From positions 1-37,655 of the IMG/VR virus record IMGVR_UViG_3300030085_003050: DNA of 37,655 nt; one strand, 5' to 3'. The stretch is from a virus. Positions 26,201 through 31,901 of the stretch are shown in pieces. A program made the translations under genes and the position numbers. The notes under the pieces are model-generated. The model had not been told where the DNA came from and ran no database searches. It was given only the letters and a program-made list of their open reading frames with translations. Every line of letters starts with the position of its first letter. The first letter of the stretch is position 1.

Positions 26201-27920
26201 TGTTTCTGGAACTGGTGTAAATGCAACTGCAAACATTACCATTCAAAATGGAGTTGCTATTGCGGCAACAATCACTGGTGATGGAGGAAATGGATACCAG
26301 ATTGGCGACGTATTGACTCTTGGAAATATTGGAGTTGCTAGTGTTGGTAGAAATGTTAGATTTACTGTAGCAGGAATTGGATTAACAACACAATTGATAC
26401 TTGATAATGTTCAAGGTGATTTTGCGGTTGGTGCTGCTGGAACTATTAAGTTTATCAATAACGCTGGTATTTCAACAGAACTCAATGGACTAACTGGTGG
26501 TGGTGATGTCACAATTCCTACTGGTGGAATAACTGAAGTCTCTGATGGTATTCACATTAAGGTAAACCATAGGAATCATGGCATGAACTTTGATGATAAT
26601 ATCGTTAGAATATCTGGAGTTCTACCTGATGTTAAACCAACAAAACTCACTGTCGCATATGACAAAGCATCTACAGATCCAATAACAGTCTCAGATGCAT
26701 CGGCATTCAGTAGTTTTGAAGGAGTTGGTATTGGCACAACCAATACAGGTTTACTTTTGATTGGAGAAGAACTGTTAGAATATACTTCTTCTACTGCCAC
26801 TACAATCGGCGGAATTACAAGAGGTGTTCTTACAAAGTCATATCCAGTTGGAACTAAGGTTTATAAGTATGAACTTGGTGGAGTAAGTCTTGCAAGAGTT
26901 AATAGAGCACATACCTTAAGTGCAGCTACTGTACCCAATCCAATTACTTTGGATTCATATCATATCAAACTTGATATGGCTCAAAAGTATGGTAATGGTA
27001 ATACAGATTCTCTTGGTGCCACTAATAATGCCGATAGAAGTGTTAACACACCTTTCAACAAATTATTCATTGGAGGAAACAAATCTACTGGTGGAGAAAA
27101 TGTAAAAGCAACTCAAAACATTGCATTTGAAGGTATCAAACCACTTGTTCATAATATAACGGTCGAAGGAACCACCCTTACAGCAACTGTTAGAACTACC
27201 ACTGCTCAAAGTATCAGTGGAGATGAAATTCCATATGTAAATGCTGGATTTGAAGATATTACTCTTAACCAGAATAATTACTTCAATACTCCTAGAGCAA
27301 TTTTCTCCAAGGAAAATGAGGATGCTAAGTTGGCTTCCTTAACGGGCAATAAGTCACTTCAAATGAGACTTCTGCTTGGAACAACTAATACTAAAGTAAC
27401 TCCACAAATTGATCTTCAAAGATGCAGTCTCGAAACATTCTCAAATAGGATTAATAGTGAGATTACAAATTATGCAACGGATCCTAGAGTAAATAGTCTC
27501 TTTGATGACCCAAGTGCATGTCAATACATCTCTAAAGAGATAACCCTTGACAGCCCTGCTTCTTCTATAAGAATCATGCTCGATGCACATGTCAATCAAG
27601 AAAGTGATATTAGAGCATTCTATTCCACAAGTGCTGACCCTGGATTTGAACCAATCTTTATACCATTCCCAGGTTATGCTAACTTGAATACGAGAGGTGA
27701 TATTATCAACGAAGAAGATAGTAATGGAACGACAAATGTATTTGTCGAACCTTCGTCAAGACAAGGATTTAAGTATGAAGATTTTGAATTTAAAGAGCAT
27801 GTATTTGAAATTGATAAACTTGCCTCGTTTAGATCTTACAGAATCAAGATCGTTCTTGCTTCAACAAGTCAAGTACTTGTTCCAAAAGTAAAAGATTTAC
27901 GAGTAATCGCTTTCGCATAA
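20268..27920 (+). CDS. Large virion structural protein with DUF4815 region, 2550 aa
   Basis: The N-terminus (residues 8-55) has APYFDDFDPTNDYHKVLFK, PGYPVQARELSTLQSILQNQ and IEKFGQHFFKEG. This is the signature of the DUF4815 family of phage structural proteins. Further landmarks are a basic run at about 804-819 (KRKVKSKKKVKNRVRS), a short coiled coil at about 1155-1180 (KKLEERIRNLEYYTSLSMLE), FYANNLKPTTRIYAFFDG at about 1455-1475, and VGWYDPLAQSFLVQ with the beta domain after it at about 1713-1835. GxGY modules lie near 1950-2025 and an IGxE...RG module near 2125-2203. The gene sits where T4 has genes 9-12, so a wedge-peripheral part is likely, but no T4 equivalent is recognisable. It starts six bases after gp8. 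Confidence 0.8.
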   Translation: MPQQTNLNVAPYFDDFDPTNDYHKVLFKPGYPVQARELSTLQSILQNQIEKFGQHFFKEGAKVIPGNTGYSQLYYAVQLTSTYQGVPVEAYIDQLVGATITGQTSGVTATVDNVLYSADSERDNLTLYVAYKGSSTRDNATQTFSDGEELISNQVIASGLLGNSVINPGTPFARTIPSGSSATSSVFQIEAGVYFVRGNFVNVNRESLILDQYSNTPSYRVGLFVSEEIVNSNADESLNDNSQGFNNYGAPGADRLKISLSLLKKSLTDFNDDNFIELATIVDGVLQTSQVKRGSAGRGGAVFYDDLSDVLARRTFDESGHYIVKPFNVSIINSLNNNRGNQGLLDAGKFSPSGTPVADDLALCRITPGKAYVKGYEIETIAPTFIDVDKPRVTRTIEDQFFQYNTGPTLRLNSVYRSPSVGVGNTFVLSLRDQRVGVNSETAPGKEIGLARVFDFKLESGSYDTAFPKLNEWGISLYDIQPFTELTLNQSIDLTVPVYVEGNSSGATGFLRSSVNAGTAVTVYDKKGQFLENEVLIFRSGISTQRITENRTVSSITSYGVGDVKSVYSNTGIVGGTNGNPTVGINTFSANVVQSIRGSVENVASITGVSAGVATITSVSPRIPGILKVNDLLEFSNLGISETLPIVARVTGVASSSVTVEAVASVEGEVVGTLPSTTFTMAQGELKILTSALDISSDNTLYTPFPKQNIAAVDLTDASLSIRKTFTIDIAANQIAGSSLITLTLPEGESYLPFTDERYTLTRSDGLIEVLTADKFTFSSNGREIQIRNLSNDDTGAKLTVTVEKRKVKSKKKVKNRVRSVIVDKSISPASGIGSTTINDGLTYGNYPFGTRVQDKVISLNSPDIIEIHGIYESADANPSSFGSPSMELVQLNGPTATTTDMLLGELFVGQTSGASAVVSEVVNNTTIRYISKNNFKFVEGETIIGQETEVGGVISDLDTSAFDISTNYTYNSGQRKTFYNHGFLTRNSDVEPPSKKIKIYFKSASFDTTDTGDIVTVDSYNDFNYSTEVKSVDGYMNTDIIDLRPRVGQYTTATGSRSPLEFLGRTFNTVGNSVPNILASNENIFLDYSYYQGRIDRLYLNKDGKFQMKFGLPSDNPVTPNPVDDAIEIAEIRYPPYLHNVQQVSINYLKYKRFQMKDIKKLEERIRNLEYYTSLSMLESNTANMFVPDSDGLNRFKSGFFVDNFSSFKTQDYFLSRKNSIDQTHKLMRPSHFTTSVDLMTGPVIDVDQTADRRTSVVEGVNVRKQNDIISLEYSEVEYVKQTFATRTESVTPFLISFWQGTISLVPSSDNWVTQNRVEAATIDVPGNYAQVMAEAEEQFNVDPQTGFAATIWNSWETSWTGATSVVRETRQRVDHTGFGPRFGRGGWINGGSGVAQWVQQSRAQTVEETLETVTETGVSSRTGTTTMVVEEFEEIDAGDKVLSTEIISTVRSRNIEFYANNLKPTTRIYAFFDGKDVTKYCVPKLIEIEMKSGVFQIGETVSGRVLNLGLSEEGRDTNPSINFRVAQSNHRRGDYDSPTETYPNNPYVTGNIGIPEAYSSTSTILNVDTFSLANQPQGSFFGHIQTGMTLVGETSGAEATVTNLRLVTDISSALGGSFFIPDPSNRDNPTFETGTNTFTLTNDPDNDQNAATTIGEEAYPTSGSLETVQGQIISVRNARIENRQEFESELVNRTLDTEVVSSRNIGEATISERVVGWYDPLAQSFLVQESPGVFLTKCDVFFRTKDDSNVPVRFQLRTMKDGFPTPNVLPFSEVVLHPEEVITSDDGTVATTIEFEAPVYLEGNATEYAICLISNSTKYSVYISRVGENDIVSDTYISNQPTLGSLFKSQNASTWEASQWEDLKFTLYRAEFESTGSIELYSPELDEGNKQIATLVQNPINVVSKQIRVGLGTTVHDVDYELGNTFFQGPSSKPTATGDLVGVAASATGTLTITNPGIGYTPADGTAGFSNVNLVTVSGTGVNATANITIQNGVAIAATITGDGGNGYQIGDVLTLGNIGVASVGRNVRFTVAGIGLTTQLILDNVQGDFAVGAAGTIKFINNAGISTELNGLTGGGDVTIPTGGITEVSDGIHIKVNHRNHGMNFDDNIVRISGVLPDVKPTKLTVAYDKASTDPITVSDASAFSSFEGVGIGTTNTGLLLIGEELLEYTSSTATTIGGITRGVLTKSYPVGTKVYKYELGGVSLARVNRAHTLSAATVPNPITLDSYHIKLDMAQKYGNGNTDSLGATNNADRSVNTPFNKLFIGGNKSTGGENVKATQNIAFEGIKPLVHNITVEGTTLTATVRTTTAQSISGDEIPYVNAGFEDITLNQNNYFNTPRAIFSKENEDAKLASLTGNKSLQMRLLLGTTNTKVTPQIDLQRCSLETFSNRINSEITNYATDPRVNSLFDDPSACQYISKEITLDSPASSIRIMLDAHVNQESDIRAFYSTSADPGFEPIFIPFPGYANLNTRGDIINEEDSNGTTNVFVEPSSRQGFKYEDFEFKEHVFEIDKLASFRSYRIKIVLASTSQVLVPKVKDLRVIAFA
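26110..26340 (+). repeat. Module A pair in the DUF4815 protein
   Basis: The segment encodes GTLTITNPGIGYTPADGTAG and, further on, AATITGDGGNGYQIGDVLTL. TITNPGIGY is almost the same as TITNPGSGY in the giant protein and TITNPGGGY in gp14. Confidence 0.6.
26640..26875 (+). repeat. Module C copy (IGxE...RG) in the DUF4815 protein
   Basis: The segment encodes ITVSDASAFSSFEG, LLLIGEELLEYTSS, IGGITRGVLTKSYPVGTKVY. The pattern T-x-x-V-x-(D/S)-A-x-x-F, (L/I)-x-IG-x-E-x-(L/I/F)-x-(Y/V), RG, G-x-x-V also occurs in gp15 at 32620-32815 and in the giant protein. Confidence 0.55.
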
Positions 27921-27921
27921 A

Positions 27922-28149
27922 ATGGATATCTATTCTGTTAAAGGTCATAAGGATCTCGCCAGAGATCCTGAAACCAATACTATTGTAAATGTAAATAGAC
28001 TTGAGTATGAACAATACGTTGCCAAAAGAAAAGCAAAATCTGAAAAGAATCAACAAGTACAGACAATGGAAGAAGATCTTGCTAATGTAAAAAGTGAACT
28101 TAATGAAATCAAGTCATTACTAAAGGAGTTAATTAATGGACCCAAATAA
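27922..28149 (+). CDS. Small conserved phage protein with C-terminal coiled coil, 75 aa
   Basis: The protein opens MDIYSVKGHKDLARDPETN and its second half is a predicted coiled coil of about 40 residues (NQQVQTMEEDLANVKSELNE, then IKSLLKELI) with Leu/Val/Ile at heptad spacing. I recall similar short proteins (MDIYxVKGHxDLxRD...) at this place in T4-like cyanophages, without a known function. It starts one base after the stop of the DUF4815 gene and overlaps the next gene by 14 bases, so translation is likely coupled. A coiled coil this size could help a structural protein form trimers, which is inference. Confidence 0.75.
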   Translation: MDIYSVKGHKDLARDPETNTIVNVNRLEYEQYVAKRKAKSEKNQQVQTMEEDLANVKSELNEIKSLLKELINGPK

Positions 28150-28303
28150 GATTGAGATAAAAGGTTTAGAAAAATCCTTTGCATATCAAAAGATTGCGGC
28201 TGAGATAGATAGTTGTGATGATCATGAAATGTTGAAGAATATTGCAAAGTCTTTTGCAAAATTATATTATAAACAGCAAGAAACAATCGCAATTATAGGA
28301 TAA
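28136..28303 (+). CDS. Small hypothetical protein, 55 aa, overlapping the previous gene
   Basis: An ATG at 28136 opens a 55-codon frame ending at TAA 28301-28303, in a different frame from the 75-aa gene that it overlaps by 14 bases. A GGAG ribosome-binding site at 28125-28128 sits seven bases before the ATG, one of the best in the window. The protein (MDPNKIEIKGLEKSFAYQKI, ending FAKLYYKQQETIAIIG) looks helical, with a mixed-charge first half and an aromatic second half. Only four bases separate it from the next gene. I recall related short proteins in marine T4-like phages, but no function is known to me. Confidence 0.7.
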   Translation: MDPNKIEIKGLEKSFAYQKIAAEIDSCDDHEMLKNIAKSFAKLYYKQQETIAIIG

Positions 28304-28307
28304 TAGA

Positions 28308-29162
28308 ATGTCCAATAAAAAAATTCAATTCGATGATCTTGGATCAACATCAAGAGTAAATTTTGATGCTAATCAATACTCGGATAATTTTTTTGGATTT
28401 AGGGTAGTTGGTGCTGGAGATACTGCTATTAATTTGACTGGATATGCATTTACTGGATCGATAAAGAAACATTCTGGTGCAGGATTGACAGCAACCGATA
28501 CAATTAATCTTGGTTTTAATACGGAGGGTAGAAGTTCTGGAATTGTTACAGCGATAGTTACTGCTGGTGTTTCTACAAACTTTAATAAAAACTCTCCAAG
28601 ATATACTTATGAAATAGATGTAACTAATCAATCAACAACAAAAAAGACAAGAATTGTTAGTGGAGATATTAATGTAGACGTAGGAGTTACTGAATCTGAT
28701 ATTGGAGAAAACATAAAATGTATTGCGGTCATTGACGAATCTAATGATGGCGCAACAGTTTCGGTTAATGAGTGGCAAGAATGGAGAGCATCTTTTCCTG
28801 AAAGAAAGCATTATATTCTTCAACCAACTTCTACAGGCATTGCTATTACATCAGAGTTAATGACTAACGCAGTTCAAGCAGTGTATGCTAGTGGATTTGG
28901 TGATGGTAGATTAGTTCAGGGTGTAAATAGAGATGAAGGCAATTCTGCAAATAGATCTGATTGGTTTGGAATAGTAGGACTTCAAACAGGAGTTGATACT
29001 AGAGTTGGATTGTTTGTTGATGTTTCTGGTAGTATGGAGTTATCAACAGTTCAAGCATCATATGATAAATTTTTATCTGACTGCTCGACTGCTGGAATTG
29101 AAATAAATCCAGAATCAAATTCTGCTGAAGATTGGCTTGAACCATTTACAGGGATAATCTAA
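28308..29162 (+). CDS. Virion protein with BppU-like N-terminal region and vWA-type MIDAS motif, 284 aa
   Basis: Residues 1-150 look beta-rich (FFGFRVVGAGDTAINLTGY, then FTGSIKK), similar in style to the N-terminal beta domain of baseplate upper (BppU-type) proteins and to the 125-aa gene next door. Residues 231-244 read RVGLFVDVSGSMEL. D-V-S-G-S at 238-242 is the DxSxS metal-ion-dependent adhesion site of von Willebrand A domains, placed as usual after a hydrophobic strand and before a helix (STVQASYDKFLSDCS). Only about 40 residues follow, so a complete vWA domain of about 180 residues cannot be present. Its stop overlaps the next ATG by one base (TAATG). A structural role between fibre and neck genes is likely. 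Confidence 0.65.
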   Translation: MSNKKIQFDDLGSTSRVNFDANQYSDNFFGFRVVGAGDTAINLTGYAFTGSIKKHSGAGLTATDTINLGFNTEGRSSGIVTAIVTAGVSTNFNKNSPRYTYEIDVTNQSTTKKTRIVSGDINVDVGVTESDIGENIKCIAVIDESNDGATVSVNEWQEWRASFPERKHYILQPTSTGIAITSELMTNAVQAVYASGFGDGRLVQGVNRDEGNSANRSDWFGIVGLQTGVDTRVGLFVDVSGSMELSTVQASYDKFLSDCSTAGIEINPESNSAEDWLEPFTGII

Positions 29163-29539
29163 TGGCAAAACAATTAGTAAATGTAGATACAATAGAAAAA
29201 GATATAATCATTCCAAAAGGAGTTGATTATGAACAGTCTTTTACTATTATTGATAAAAATACCGGTGCTGGAGTTAATTTTACTGGATTTGCTTCATGCA
29301 AAGTAACGTCTAAATTCAAACAAAATTTTGAAAATGTTTCTTTTGCAGGAACATTTAGTTCTACTTTTACAGGTTCTGGAGTTATTACATTATCTCTAAC
29401 AGATGTTCAAACATCAAACCTATCCATAGGTAGGTATTTTTATGATGCTGTATCAACTTTGGAATTTAAACCTGGTGCAGATGTTAATTCTGAACTGCAA
29501 ACTGTAAGACTAGTTCAAGGTCAAATTATAGTAGAATAA
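29162..29539 (+). CDS. Small beta-rich virion protein, BppU-like, 125 aa
   Basis: The 125-aa protein opens MAKQLVNVDTIEKDIIIPKG and continues with alternating beta-type strands (YEQSFTIIDKNTGAGVNFTG, then FASCKVTSKFKQ and GVITLSLTDVQTSNLSIGRY). The layout, strand, turn, NFTGF, strand, then a hairpin and a YFYDAV strand, resembles the N-terminal domain of baseplate upper proteins seen in many phages. NFTGF here and NLTGY in the 284-aa gene upstream mark a shared start. Translation is probably coupled through the TAATG overlap. It is the last gene before the late promoter of gp13. Exact function is unknown; a baseplate or neck accessory role is inferred. Confidence 0.6.
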   Translation: MAKQLVNVDTIEKDIIIPKGVDYEQSFTIIDKNTGAGVNFTGFASCKVTSKFKQNFENVSFAGTFSSTFTGSGVITLSLTDVQTSNLSIGRYFYDAVSTLEFKPGADVNSELQTVRLVQGQIIVE

Positions 29540-29542
29540 ATA
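29535..29542 (+). promoter_or_regulatory. T4-type late promoter element (AATAAATA) before gp13
   Basis: AATAAATA contains the stop codon of the 125-aa gene (TAA 29537-29539) and ends 22 bases before the gp13 ATG. It would drive the neck block gp13-gp14. Confidence 0.6.
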
Positions 29543-29564
29543 CTCTTAGGAAACTAGTGAATAA

Positions 29565-30410
29565 ATGGCTCAACCAGCAAGTAGGACAGATTTAATCAAC
29601 TATTGCAAGAGGCAACTTGGTGCTCCTGTGTTGGAGATCAATGTTGCGGATGAGCAAATTGATGACTTGGTTGATGATGCACTTCAGTATTTTCATGAAA
29701 GACATTTTGACGGAGTAACCCAGACATTCCTGAAGTATAAGGTTACTCAAGAGGATATTGATAGGGGTAAAGGAAGAGCTAGTAGTAACCCTATCGGTAT
29801 CGTAACTACCACCGCAAATGCTACCATCGTAGGAACTGCAACCACCTTCTCCTACGAAGAAAACAGTAATTATTTACAGATTCCACCACATGTTATAGGA
29901 ATTTCAAAGATTTTCCACTTTGATGGATCAAACACTACAACAAATAATATGTTTAGTGTTAAGTATCAACTATTCCTGAACGATATTTACTACTTTGGAT
30001 CGACAGAAATATTAACCTATGCAATGACAAAGAGATATCTTGAGGATATCGATTTTGCATTGACTACACAAAAACAAATTAGATTTAATCAAAGACAAGA
30101 TAGATTGTATCTTGATATTGACTGGGGAAGTGTTACAGTTGACGATTATATTGTTATTGACTGCTACAGACTTTTAGATCCTAATGATTATACAAGAGTA
30201 TATAATGATTCTTTTGTCAAGAGATATTTGACTGCTCTTATTAAAAGACAGTGGGGACAAAATCTAATTAAATTCCAAGGAGTAAAACTTCCTGGTGGAG
30301 TTGAACTAAATGGAAGACAAATTTATGATGATGCAGAAAAAGAATTAGATAAGATTAAAGAAGTCATGTCAAATACCTACGAACTTCCACCCTTTGACAT
30401 GATAGGCTGA
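29565..30410 (+). CDS. 13: Neck protein gp13
   Basis: T4 gp13 (309 aa) joins the portal ring after DNA packaging and, with gp14, forms the neck that receives the tail. This 281-aa protein has the family opening RTDLINYCKRQLGAPVLEIN followed by ADEQIDDLVDDALQYFHERH, and the late block RYLEDIDFALTTQKQIRFNQ, then DRLYLDIDWG and YRLLDPNDYTRVYND. The end, RQWGQNLIKFQGVKLPGGV and LPPFDMIG, is also familiar from marine T4-like gp13. An AGGA at 29548-29551 may serve as a distant ribosome-binding site. The stop overlaps the gp14 start by one base. A Thr-rich loop at about residues 75-95 has codon use unlike its neighbours. Confidence 0.9.
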   Translation: MAQPASRTDLINYCKRQLGAPVLEINVADEQIDDLVDDALQYFHERHFDGVTQTFLKYKVTQEDIDRGKGRASSNPIGIVTTTANATIVGTATTFSYEENSNYLQIPPHVIGISKIFHFDGSNTTTNNMFSVKYQLFLNDIYYFGSTEILTYAMTKRYLEDIDFALTTQKQIRFNQRQDRLYLDIDWGSVTVDDYIVIDCYRLLDPNDYTRVYNDSFVKRYLTALIKRQWGQNLIKFQGVKLPGGVELNGRQIYDDAEKELDKIKEVMSNTYELPPFDMIG

Positions 30411-31861
30411 TGTTAAATCCATATTTTACTCAAGGAACTAAATCTGAACAAAATCTTGTTCAGGAGTTGATCAACGAACAGTTGAGAATGTATGGTGTTG
30501 ACATCTATTACATTCCAAGAAAGTATATGGCAGAAAAGACTGTCATAAGAGAAGTTGTTCAATCTAAATTTGATAATGCTCTACCTATTGAGGCATATGT
30601 AGATAATTATGATGCATATTCTGGAGCAGGAGATGTTCTATCGAAGTTTGGTATTGAATCAAAAGACGAGGTAAGACTTATTATCTCTAGAGAGAGATAT
30701 GAAAACTATATAACTCCTTTGATTCAGGGGAAGTCAAACATAAAACTGTCAACTAGACCTAAGGGTGGAGATTTAATTTGGTTCCCACTTGATGATCGTC
30801 TTTATGAAATTAAAGACATCGAATATGCAAAACCATATTATCAACTTCAAAACCTTTATGTTTATGAGTTGTATTGTGAACTCTTCCGCTATCAGGATGA
30901 GGTTATCGATACTGGAATTGACGATATCGATAATGAACTCCTTGGAGACGAATCTGATGGACTGACTGATGATGGTATCAGCACCATACAAGGCATCACA
31001 CAGACCCTCACGATGGTTGGAACGGCAGTTAATGCTACCGCAGTCACAGGTCTCGTTGACGGGGGTGTGAGGTCGTTTACAGTGACCAATAGAGGTGGTG
31101 GTTATGGTATGGTCCCAACAGTTAATATTGGTGCTGCTCCATCTGGAGGAGTAACTGCTGTTGGTATTGCAACGATGATTGGAGGAATCAATGTTTGCAA
31201 TTTAAATGCCAATCCCAGATTGCAATCCGTACAAGCAGTTAATGTTGCAAATCCAGGATCTGGTTATACGGTTGCACCTACAGTTACATTCAGTACCACT
31301 GACGGAACTGGATCTGGTGCTGCTGCAACTACAGTTATTGGAGACGACATTGTAGGAATAGTAACGATTACAAACCCTGGTGGTGGTTATATAACTAATC
31401 CAGTAATTACGTTTACTAACGAAGTATTTAAGGCTGGTGTAACAACTGTTGGAGCAGCAGCAACTGCTGTTGTTAGTGCAGGAGGAACCATTACCAACAT
31501 CTACCTGACAAATACAGGTGTTGGATACTCTGTAGCACCAACGATTTCTATCGCAGCACCAACCAGTGGAACAAATACTGGAAACTTTGTGTTCAATGAA
31601 ACAGTAACAGGATCCTCTAGTGGAACAACTGCAAGGGTTAGATCTTGGAATACAAGCACTAATGTTCTAGAAGTTGCAAATATTTCTGGTTCGTTTACTA
31701 GAGGAGAAACGTTAACAGGAGCAACTTCTGGTGCTACACGTACATTAAGAGTTATTGATAAGACTGTCGATAGCGATCCTTATGCAGACAACTTTGATAT
31801 AGAAACTGCTGCAGATTCTATCCTTGACTTTAGTGAACAGAACCCATTTGGCATTCCCTAA
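30410..31861 (+). CDS. 14: Neck protein gp14 with a large module insertion, 483 aa
   Basis: T4 gp14 is 256 aa and works with gp13 in the head-tail neck. Here residues 1 to about 190 carry the family core (MLNPYFTQGTKSEQNLVQEL, MYGVDIYYIPRKYM, GGDLIWFPLDDRLYEIKDIE, LYELYCELFRYQDEVIDTGI-type helix), and the last 35 residues the conserved end (ADSILDFSEQNPFGIP). Between them about 250 residues are inserted: four GxGY modules (TNRGGGYGMVPTV, ANPGSGYTVAPTV, TNPGGGYITNPVI, TNTGVGYSVAPTI) and a FNETVTGSSSGTTARV module. The insertion must be extruded from the neck so as not to break it and could form whiskers or decoration outside. The first half of its seam has unusual codon use. Confidence 0.9.
   Translation: MLNPYFTQGTKSEQNLVQELINEQLRMYGVDIYYIPRKYMAEKTVIREVVQSKFDNALPIEAYVDNYDAYSGAGDVLSKFGIESKDEVRLIISRERYENYITPLIQGKSNIKLSTRPKGGDLIWFPLDDRLYEIKDIEYAKPYYQLQNLYVYELYCELFRYQDEVIDTGIDDIDNELLGDESDGLTDDGISTIQGITQTLTMVGTAVNATAVTGLVDGGVRSFTVTNRGGGYGMVPTVNIGAAPSGGVTAVGIATMIGGINVCNLNANPRLQSVQAVNVANPGSGYTVAPTVTFSTTDGTGSGAAATTVIGDDIVGIVTITNPGGGYITNPVITFTNEVFKAGVTTVGAAATAVVSAGGTITNIYLTNTGVGYSVAPTISIAAPTSGTNTGNFVFNETVTGSSSGTTARVRSWNTSTNVLEVANISGSFTRGETLTGATSGATRTLRVIDKTVDSDPYADNFDIETAADSILDFSEQNPFGIP
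31066..31620 (+). repeat. Module A array inside gp14, four GxGY copies
   Basis: GxGY units sit at about 31084, 31249, 31372 and 31510, each followed by a P-x-(V/I) and a beta strand. Unit spacing is uneven (about 165, 123 and 138 bases). The lead-in AAATAVVSAGGT at 31454-31489 is shared with the giant gp7-like protein. Confidence 0.7.
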
Positions 31862-31864
31862 ATA
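31857..31864 (+). promoter_or_regulatory. Weak candidate late promoter element (CCTAAATA) before gp15
   Basis: CCTAAATA matches six of eight positions of TATAAATA and contains the gp14 stop (TAA 31859-31861) in the same phase as the stronger elements. It ends 37 bases before the gp15 ATG, longer than usual, so it is uncertain. Confidence 0.3.
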
Positions 31865-31901
31865 ATAATATTGTTGGGACTAATAAACTTAAGGTTTAAT
31901 C

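Noticed and set aside
28136-28303. Possible phage NblA-like (phycobilisome-degradation) protein
   Set aside because: The length and the helical, aromatic second half are loosely reminiscent, but I see no firm NblA signature, and the context is purely structural.
31861-31901. Short inverted repeat AAACTTAAGGTTT before gp15 as a terminator
   Set aside because: The stem is only four to five pairs with a wobble and no T run follows, so it would not work as an intrinsic terminator. No convincing terminator was found anywhere in the window.
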